Shown: in pieces, positions 6,472 to 12,708 of the stretch
How the letters are laid out: each line of letters begins with the position of its first letter
Position numbering within the stretch: the first letter of the stretch is position 1
Virus record (IMG/VR): IMGVR_UViG_3300042328_000825
Span: 1-28,049 of that record
Direction: 5' to 3' (one strand)
From: a virus
DNA length: 28,049 nucleotides
Translations under genes and position numbers: made by a program
The notes under the pieces: model-generated
The model's input: only the letters and a program-made list of their open reading frames with translations
What the model was told of the DNA's origin: nothing
Databases searched by the model: none

Positions 6472-8697
6472 ATGGGCGTAAAGAAACAAATGGATACATT
6501 TTTTGCCAGTTTGGGTGAGCAAACTGGATACCGTGGAAGATTGGTAAACACACCAATGGGACCGTTCCGCTGGAACGATGCCATCGAATTGTGGGAAAAC
6601 GTCAACAACGGTATGGTGATGAATAATATTTCTTTCATGGATGAATTTGCCATGATGGATTACGATACTTTAGGTGGTGGAGGTGGAGAAAATATAACAC
6701 CCCTTTATTTAAATCTTGATTTTACTCAAGGAACATTTGATTCTAGAATAACATTTTTTGAAAATGGTGTCGGTGGAATAGTAAACAGCCAAGGAATCCT
6801 TGATTATAATGAAAACAATTTATTGTCTTGGAGCGATTATGGTTTGACTGGCTGGGGATTGCCACCCGCCGGAGTATCTAGAACAGAAATTACAGATGTT
6901 GATGGAAATCCACAAAGGGGTGCTCGTATAACTTTTAGGCAGGCTGGAAATTCATCTTTAACTTTACAAACACTTTATAAAACAACATCAAAGTCTTTAA
7001 TATTTTGGATAAGAGGTAGTACATCAAATATAGGAAACTGTGGTGGTGCTGTAGAAAATGTAATTGAAGTTGGAATGCAAACTCCAAATACTGCATCTAA
7101 TGGTGGATTTGATGGACCTATTGGAACACCTTTTGGTACAGGTATTTGGGGATTTTCGAATAGAGGAACTTGTGATCTTATAGGTGGATTTACATCTGGT
7201 GTTATAGTAGATAAACTTGACCCATCATTTAGACCAAACCTTTGGAGAATTAGAAATATCTCAACTACTGAATGGACTAAAGTAAAAGTAACAAATTATG
7301 ATTCTGTCTCAGCAGTAAATATATATTTCGGTACTGCAACGCTGGGAGTTGGCGCCACATACACATTCGATATGTGTCAACTACAGTTACAGGCAGGCCA
7401 GTATGATAAGGGGTATAGAAGAACAACTGGTTCACCATATTATGGACCCAGAATTACATTTGCTTCCACTGGCGGAATAACATTGGGATGGTGGCTTGAA
7501 CCAGAATTAAAAAACCGTTTAACAAATTCCATGAATTTGTCTTCGTCTGGTTTGAGTGGAACAACAGGATGGAGTTTGAGTCGCTGTGGAATTACTTGGA
7601 CCACAGAAGTATTATCGCCCGCCGGATATTCAGATGGTTATAAACTTTTTGATGATACTACTTCAGGAACACCGACACATAGATTGATATCGGATGCTGT
7701 TACACAAACAATCAGCCCCCATTCACCCTCTGGCTATAGTTTCTACACAGCAAGCACATGGTTTAAAGCTGGTGGTTTAACAAATGCATATCTTGTCATT
7801 GCAGATTCTACAGAAACCAATTTAGCTAGAGCAATATTTGATTTACAAAATTTTGCTGTTGGTACCACAGCACAAAGCGGAAGTGGAATAACTTTAATAA
7901 ACACAGCCACGGGTCTTGAATTATATAACAATGGATGGGCAAGAGCATATATGAGTGCTGTTGTTGGTATAAGCTCCGCTTTACGAATGCATATTGGTAC
8001 AGCAATACGATCAAATGAAAATGCTTATTTGGGAACTGGAACTGGTTTCGTCTATATCTGGGGCCCACAATTTGAAAGCACTCTATTCCCGAGCAGCTAT
8101 ATGCCAACTGGAAATTGTGGTGCTAATTCTTTCATTTTACGTTCGTCAAATACTGCAATAATCGGAAATACCGGTAACTTGTTTTATGCAAATGATAATT
8201 CTGGAACAATAAACATAGAATATTATTACAGAAACAACCAATTTAGAAATTTCCCGTCCATAGCTAATTTTAGATTTGGTTCCGCTTCTTGCGATCCACG
8301 AACATATTCTGTTTCTTTATTTGCGGGCGAGGGAAACAATTACTACAGTGGAAATAATGTAAGAACTGCAGGTGGTACTGGTACAAACAGCTTCGTATAT
8401 TATAATGGAAGTAACGCCAATTCACCACCTCGTTACAATAACTTTATAAGACAAAGCGGTTCTTTCCTTGGATTGAGTGGATCATCCTCTTATAATATAA
8501 TAAGCGTAAATGGTAGAACTGGTTCTAACTCAATTGTTTTTGGCAACGGCGGTGGAACTCTTAATATTCCTACCTCTTTAGATTTTCAACAAAGATGTGA
8601 TTCTAACCCGGATGGTCACCCGGGAATAATAATTAAGAAGTTTTCATTCGAACCAGTATTTACGCCACAAAATATTTTAGTACAAAGAACAACTTAA
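6472..8697 (+). CDS. Large fibre-like virion protein with carbohydrate-binding-type modules
   Basis: A 741-residue protein. An N-terminal module (1-63) with GPFRWNDAIELWENVNNGMVMNNISFMDEFAMMDY is followed by a five-glycine linker (68-72), so it looks like a virion anchor followed by presented domains. Two beta-sandwich-type modules follow. The first ends near YTFDMCQLQLQAGQYDKGYRRT (about 297-318). The second ends near FVYIWGPQFESTLFPSSYMPT (about 526-546), the typical closing motif of CBM4/9-like domains in phage fibres. The C-terminal 190 residues are rich in Asn, Gly and Ser and could be a further lectin-like (LamG-type) domain. GAGGAAA supports the start. It is the only large adhesin-like gene on the plus strand and converges on the dUTPase gene, overlapping it by 4 bp. 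Confidence 0.8.
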   Translation: MGVKKQMDTFFASLGEQTGYRGRLVNTPMGPFRWNDAIELWENVNNGMVMNNISFMDEFAMMDYDTLGGGGGENITPLYLNLDFTQGTFDSRITFFENGVGGIVNSQGILDYNENNLLSWSDYGLTGWGLPPAGVSRTEITDVDGNPQRGARITFRQAGNSSLTLQTLYKTTSKSLIFWIRGSTSNIGNCGGAVENVIEVGMQTPNTASNGGFDGPIGTPFGTGIWGFSNRGTCDLIGGFTSGVIVDKLDPSFRPNLWRIRNISTTEWTKVKVTNYDSVSAVNIYFGTATLGVGATYTFDMCQLQLQAGQYDKGYRRTTGSPYYGPRITFASTGGITLGWWLEPELKNRLTNSMNLSSSGLSGTTGWSLSRCGITWTTEVLSPAGYSDGYKLFDDTTSGTPTHRLISDAVTQTISPHSPSGYSFYTASTWFKAGGLTNAYLVIADSTETNLARAIFDLQNFAVGTTAQSGSGITLINTATGLELYNNGWARAYMSAVVGISSALRMHIGTAIRSNENAYLGTGTGFVYIWGPQFESTLFPSSYMPTGNCGANSFILRSSNTAIIGNTGNLFYANDNSGTINIEYYYRNNQFRNFPSIANFRFGSASCDPRTYSVSLFAGEGNNYYSGNNVRTAGGTGTNSFVYYNGSNANSPPRYNNFIRQSGSFLGLSGSSSYNIISVNGRTGSNSIVFGNGGGTLNIPTSLDFQQRCDSNPDGHPGIIIKKFSFEPVFTPQNILVQRTT

Positions 8698-9215
8698 CTA
8701 ACTCCAGTACTTCCAAATCCGCCAACCCGGTCTGTCTTCAGGCCGGGTTGGTTGTAAATTTCAGCAAACTGAACTTGCTCATACTTGACAACTTCACCTT
8801 GGGCGATTCTATCTCTGTTATAAATTTTAATAGGATCTTGTACGTTTGTGTTGATCATAATCAACTTTGTTTCATACGTATAATCTTCATCAACGACACC
8901 TTCGCAGTTTGCCAATGTAAGACCATACTTTAAGGCCATACCTGATCTTGGGTGGAGACGAATTGAATATCCAGCAGGTATATCAAAAGTCAACCCAGTT
9001 CGTACCAGCGCACGTTCTCCCGGCATAAGAAGAATGTAGTATTCATCCTTATCGTGATCGTATTGTGGTTCAATCTCGCTAGTCTCTTTTCCCTCCCACA
9101 CCTTTACTTTTTCATCTTTGGGGATATAAGCAGCAAGATCAAAACAAGCAGCCATCTTGGTTTGGTAATTGGGATCAACTACTTCTGGAGAATCTTTATA
9201 ATATTTTAAATACAT
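8694..9215 (-). CDS. dut: dUTPase (trimeric type)
   Basis: A 173-residue deoxyuridine triphosphatase that converts dUTP to dUMP and pyrophosphate, keeping uracil out of DNA and feeding dTMP synthesis. All five motifs of the trimeric family are seen: I, AACFDLAAY (22-30); II, HPRSGMALKYGLT (88-100); III, GVVDEDYTYE (106-115); IV, RDRIAQGE (134-141); V, DRVGGFGSTG (162-171). The protein is a little longer than usual because of an acidic insertion at about 40-58 (EGKETSEIEPQYDHDKDEYY). The ATG at 9215 is preferred over a TTG at 9230, because the TTG would overlap the -10 box. There is no Shine-Dalgarno site; the ATG lies 6 bases after TATAAT. It is an early-type gene isolated between two late clusters. 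Confidence 0.95.
   Translation of the reverse strand: MYLKYYKDSPEVVDPNYQTKMAACFDLAAYIPKDEKVKVWEGKETSEIEPQYDHDKDEYYILLMPGERALVRTGLTFDIPAGYSIRLHPRSGMALKYGLTLANCEGVVDEDYTYETKLIMINTNVQDPIKIYNRDRIAQGEVVKYEQVQFAEIYNQPGLKTDRVGGFGSTGVS
8722..8751 (+). terminator. GC-rich hairpin downstream of the plus-strand fibre gene
   Basis: CCAACCCGG at 8722-8730 pairs perfectly with CCGGGTTGG at 8743-8751 across a 12-base loop, starting 25 bases past the fibre stop codon. The following plus-strand bases are only moderately T-rich (TTGTAAATTT). The stem lies inside the last codons of the dUTPase gene. It may stop rightward late transcripts, but the weak T tract makes this uncertain. Confidence 0.4.
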
Positions 9216-9221
9216 ATGTAA

Positions 9222-9249
9222 ATTATACAATCATATTGCCTTCTGTCAA
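9222..9249 (-). promoter_or_regulatory. Early sigma70-like promoter for dUTPase
   Basis: Both hexamers are consensus on the minus strand: TTGACA (9249-9244), 16-bp spacer, TATAAT (9227-9222). The dut ATG begins exactly 6 bases after the -10 box, where +1 is expected. The -35 box overlaps the stop codon of the neighbouring structural gene. Confidence 0.87.
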
Positions 9250-9581
9250 GGCCATCTTATGTTTTGAACTGCGCCACAAGCTGCTGGTCTATTTTCTTCA
9301 GTTCCATCCCAAGTTATTGCCAAAATTTGCTGTTCCAAAGAATTGGAAATAGAACGAATATTTTGTATATCGGTTTTAATTTGTTCCGTTTCTTCTATGG
9401 ACAACAATCCAAGAGCAGCATTTCTTTGTTTGTAATCTGGTGCCAAGATTAATATTTTTTCCATTGCTTGTTGTCTTATTTGCACCAATTGATATTGAAC
9501 AACATCATAAAAATTTCTATTATCTAATATTGCTGCTTCTCCACCTTCATAATGATTTATATATTGTTTAAAAATATTCAT
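9246..9581 (-). CDS. Small helical tail-fibre-associated protein of unknown function
   Basis: A 111-residue protein and the last gene of the adhesion island. It is mostly helical: residues 20-45 (NRNFYDVVQYQLVQIRQQAMEKIL), then APDYKQRNAALGLLSIEETEQIKTDIQNIRSISNSLEQQI, with a C-terminal TWDGTEENRPAACGAVQNIRWP. The pattern of helix, P(D/E)(Y/W)KQRN motif and C-terminal W...I.W resembles small phage proteins encoded next to tail fibre genes, some of them fibre-assembly factors, but I cannot name a family. The start has a very strong ribosome site (AAGGAGGA) formed by the last codons of the upstream gene, only two bases after its stop. Its role may be to help fold or attach the fibres. Confidence 0.72.
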   Translation of the reverse strand: MNIFKQYINHYEGGEAAILDNRNFYDVVQYQLVQIRQQAMEKILILAPDYKQRNAALGLLSIEETEQIKTDIQNIRSISNSLEQQILAITWDGTEENRPAACGAVQNIRWP

Positions 9582-9583
9582 AA

Positions 9584-10315
9584 TTATCTTCCTCCTTGAC
9601 CTACAGCAGTATACATTATAGCCATTGAATATGGGCTATTTGTTGAAAAATCTGTAAATACTAAATCTTGTTTTCTTATTGTTTGTGGAAGCGTAAAAGA
9701 TCCAACATCATATTGCATTCCTAAACTTCCTATCCCAGTTAAAGGTCCTCTTGTTCCGTATCCTGTTCCATTATAGCCTGCGTTACCGGATCCAATGATA
9801 CCCATAGTCGGGGTATTATTAAATACTGCGGCAAAAATATAGTAATTTAATAGCGGAGGTGTCAATCCTGAATAATTCCTTACAGTATTAACAGTAAATC
9901 CACTTCCTACTGCAATTGATGGTGACATATAAATTGATGTTGTAGGTAATCCAAATTCATCAACATTATAAATTCCAAACATCATATTACCAGTAGTAAC
10001 TGTATTACCACTTTGAATATGCAAACCATTTATGCGTGTTGGATATGGAAAATAATATAAACTAAAATAAATTCGATTTGCAACAACAACACCTGTGTTT
10101 GCTGCACCATTTCTACCATTTGATGGGCCATAAAAACAATCACTAAATCCACCATCTCCCGTTTGGTAACCGGATGTACCTCTTCCCATATCCGTTGTGC
10201 TTATAGGTCTACCGGGAAGATTGGACCAAACTTTTGTCTGCCCAACTTGATTGTTGACAGAGGCCGCTGACAACGAATCATTACTATTTGGAAAACCAAA
10301 TATACCTTGATTCAT
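9584..10315 (-). CDS. Structural protein of unknown function (beta-rich, Gly/Asn/Tyr-rich)
   Basis: A 243-residue protein without recognised domain. Composition is typical of phage fibre or tip proteins: many Gly, Asn, Ser, Thr and Tyr and almost no charge. Residues about 80-155 (IYFSLYYFPYPTRINGLHIQSGN, MMFGIYNVDEFGLP, YYIFAAVFNNTP) look like alternating beta-strands of a jelly-roll or C2-like domain. The start overlaps the previous stop as ATGA (10312-10315), so it is translationally coupled to the preceding gene; the stop lies two bases from the next start. It may be a receptor-binding tip, inferred only from position and composition. Confidence 0.7.
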   Translation of the reverse strand: MNQGIFGFPNSNDSLSAASVNNQVGQTKVWSNLPGRPISTTDMGRGTSGYQTGDGGFSDCFYGPSNGRNGAANTGVVVANRIYFSLYYFPYPTRINGLHIQSGNTVTTGNMMFGIYNVDEFGLPTTSIYMSPSIAVGSGFTVNTVRNYSGLTPPLLNYYIFAAVFNNTPTMGIIGSGNAGYNGTGYGTRGPLTGIGSLGMQYDVGSFTLPQTIRKQDLVFTDFSTNSPYSMAIMYTAVGQGGR

Positions 10316-10734
10316 AGAGAAGCACTCTCAACAAATATACCAAAAGTTTCACCAGCATTTGTTGATGCGAATATACCTGAAGTTGCTCCTGAAATTGCTC
10401 CCGGGAGAACTAAACCAATTAATTCGGGAACTTCGAATCTAACAATAGTATTTGAGGTGCTTGGAGTATTTGCAGGAATTAATTTTTCAATCATTAATCT
10501 TCTAGTTGTACCACCATCTACGGTTCCAAAAAATCTTACTACACCTGCTGTGTTTCCTCCAGATGAAGCTACCGATACTCTGCTTATTCTTTTCCCAACA
10601 GCCGCAGATGCAGGTGCAGTAAGACCAGCACAAACAACTGACATTGTTCCGGTGCCATCTCTGGCAGTATTGGCAGTAGTAATTTGCGTAATTTCAAAAA
10701 TAGGGTTATTTGCGTATTGTGGGTTGTTTGCCAT
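10312..10734 (-). CDS. Small beta-sandwich structural protein
   Basis: A 140-residue protein with low charge and alternating hydrophobic strands (GKRISRVSVASSGGNTAGVVRFFGTVDGGTTRRLMIEKLIPA, NTIVRFEVPELIGLVLPGAI, ETFGIFVESASL). It resembles small beta-sandwich virion proteins that occur beside tail fibre genes, but I cannot assign a named family. AAGGAG lies 8 bases before the ATG. A late-type box GATAAATA (10750-10757) precedes it, so a transcript carrying this gene and the next two may start here. The protein ends within an ATGA overlap with the following gene. Confidence 0.7.
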   Translation of the reverse strand: MANNPQYANNPIFEITQITTANTARDGTGTMSVVCAGLTAPASAAVGKRISRVSVASSGGNTAGVVRFFGTVDGGTTRRLMIEKLIPANTPSTSNTIVRFEVPELIGLVLPGAISGATSGIFASTNAGETFGIFVESASL

Positions 10735-10749
10735 ATAAATTCTCCTTTA

Positions 10750-10757
10750 TATTTATC
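10750..10757 (-). promoter_or_regulatory. Probable late promoter box GATAAATA
   Basis: On the minus strand the box is followed by TAAAGGAG, so the ribosome site for the gene at 10734 lies just downstream. It overlaps the stop codon of the upstream fibre gene, as do most late boxes in this window. Seven of eight consensus bases match. Confidence 0.55.
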
Positions 10758-12684
10758 ATACTAATCCATAAGAATATAATAAGTAATGTGGAAACGCTGT
10801 GGTTTGATTTGTTCCATCGCCAAATGTTACACCAGAAGCACTGATACCTGCGATACTAAATAAAGCACCATTTTGATCTATACCTGCAACCATATTAGTT
10901 GCAGTAAAACCAGATGTCAATACTTGCCCATCACTGGTTTGTTTATATGCTGCCAGTATCGGTACAGATTGAGTTGGTGCCGCATTTAATCTTAGTACTG
11001 ATCTACCACTTTGGTAATTGTAAGAATTGTTTATATCACAATAACCAAAAACAAAAAATCTTTCTGTGTTTAAATTATGACTGAATGCGCCAAGTCCATT
11101 GAATGCGCTACCACCAATCTGAAATATTCCATCCCTCAACCAAAGACCACCAAATGATGTTGCTGGTAGTGCCATGAAAGATAAGAATGTAGTTCCACTA
11201 GAACTTCCAAATGTAAATCCTCCAGAAGAAATTATACCTCCAGATATTTGATTTAAATTTCCATTTAAAGTAATACCACCAGAAGCACTCAGTCCACCCG
11301 GAGCATTCAAACGACCATAAATTGTTGCTGAGGTTTGTGTAGTTGCACCGATTACTGCTGTATTTGATCCCAGACCTAATGCATTTGCACCTATTACAAT
11401 TTCATTTGAAGATGTTATATTTCCAGAAGCTGCCAAATTTCCAATGAATACTGAGCTTGCTGAATTTTGCAAGGTAGCACCAGCCGTACCTGCAAATTCT
11501 CCAGCCTGTGCACCTATCGCAATATTATTGCTTCCAGTTGCATTGTTATAAAGGGCTCTACGACCAATCAAAGTATTCGAAGCACCCGTTGTGTTTCTAA
11601 ATCCTACTTCTGCTCCAATTGCAGTATTTCTGCTGGTATTATTTGTATTGACTAAACTGTTCCAACCAATCGAAATATTTTCAGTCACTGGATTTGGAGA
11701 TCCGAAGCCCGGACCAAGAGCTTGATGTCCTATTGCAATGTTATCGTTGCCTGTATTATTTCGAATTAATGCAAAAGTTCCAATTGCAACGTTTTCGCTG
11801 CCAGTAGTATTATTAGAGAGAGAAGACGTTCCTATTGACATATTATAGGAAGCAGTTGTTGAATTTTGCAAAGCACTGGAACCAATTGCTACGTTATATT
11901 CTGCCAATCCAACTCCCGCTGTAACAGAATTTAAACTTTGCAATGCAGCAACACCAATAGCAGTATTAGCTCTGCCTCTGGTATTGCTAATCAATGCGCT
12001 AACACCAATACCGATATTTGCATCTCCCGTTGTATTATCTCTTACAGCATTTAATCCAATTCCAATATTATTAAATCCAGTTACACCAGAATTATATGCG
12101 TTGGCACCTATTGCAAGATTTGTAGAAGTATTACTAACACCAAGCCCAACTCGGATTCCATTTACAGAAATATCATTAGCAAAAGTACCACCAGAAGCAC
12201 TTAAACCAGCATTAAATGTTACTAAACCACTAAAAGTTCCTCCTGCTGCACTAATTCCCGCAGTAAATCTTGTGAGTGCGGTGAAAGTTCCTCCTGCTGC
12301 ACTCAATCCACCATTTGCAGCTAACAATCCAGCAACCGTAATAGCATCAGTTACTGCATCACCAAGATTTACATTTCCATTAGCAACAAAGTTTCCATTG
12401 ACTGTTAACGTAGAACCAGAAGGAATTATTGTATTAGATGATAAAGTTGCACCAGCAGCACTAATTCCCGCAGAGAAAGATTGAAGAGCAACAAAGGTAT
12501 TTGCAGTTCCTGTAGTAACTCCAGTTACTGCACCTGTTAGTCCGTTGAAGGTTGTTACATAATCGCCAATTGAGGGATATGTTCCAACTACAATCCATGC
12601 ATATCCGTTCCATTGCCATGTAGTGCCATCATATGGATATTGTTGGCCTACGGTTAATGGTGGATTTGGAAAATCTATTGGCAT
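10756..12684 (-). CDS. Tail fibre with YadA-head-like repeats
   Basis: A 642-residue fibre. Residues 1-50 hold a module with WQWNGYAWIVVG that is shared with the protein at 16256-16753 and probably anchors it to the virion. A stalk (about 65-180) repeats the pattern aGlSAaGGTF. About 15 copies of a NxAIG..AL..NTTG repeat follow (about 185-445), the left-handed beta-roll repeat of trimeric autotransporter heads (YadA/Hep_Hag type), which also occurs in phage fibres. The C-terminal 190 residues are beta-rich and may be the receptor-binding tip. Such repeats often precede a self-cleaving S74 chaperone; none is seen, so another factor may help trimerisation. No strong ribosome site; a weak late-like box GGTAAATA lies at 12706-12713. 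Confidence 0.85.
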   Translation of the reverse strand: MPIDFPNPPLTVGQQYPYDGTTWQWNGYAWIVVGTYPSIGDYVTTFNGLTGAVTGVTTGTANTFVALQSFSAGISAAGATLSSNTIIPSGSTLTVNGNFVANGNVNLGDAVTDAITVAGLLAANGGLSAAGGTFTALTRFTAGISAAGGTFSGLVTFNAGLSASGGTFANDISVNGIRVGLGVSNTSTNLAIGANAYNSGVTGFNNIGIGLNAVRDNTTGDANIGIGVSALISNTRGRANTAIGVAALQSLNSVTAGVGLAEYNVAIGSSALQNSTTASYNMSIGTSSLSNNTTGSENVAIGTFALIRNNTGNDNIAIGHQALGPGFGSPNPVTENISIGWNSLVNTNNTSRNTAIGAEVGFRNTTGASNTLIGRRALYNNATGSNNIAIGAQAGEFAGTAGATLQNSASSVFIGNLAASGNITSSNEIVIGANALGLGSNTAVIGATTQTSATIYGRLNAPGGLSASGGITLNGNLNQISGGIISSGGFTFGSSSGTTFLSFMALPATSFGGLWLRDGIFQIGGSAFNGLGAFSHNLNTERFFVFGYCDINNSYNYQSGRSVLRLNAAPTQSVPILAAYKQTSDGQVLTSGFTATNMVAGIDQNGALFSIAGISASGVTFGDGTNQTTAFPHYLLYSYGLV

Positions 12685-12708
12685 ATGTTAATATTTTTCT
12701 AATATTAT

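Noticed and set aside
9216-9230. TTG start for dut five codons upstream
   Set aside because: It lies across the consensus -10 box and upstream of the expected transcription start, so it would not be in the mRNA.
10307-10738. Plus-strand 143-residue open frame antisense to the small structural gene
   Set aside because: Low-complexity Val/Pro/Ala content is typical of an antisense shadow. The minus-strand gene has a strong ribosome site and ATGA coupling.
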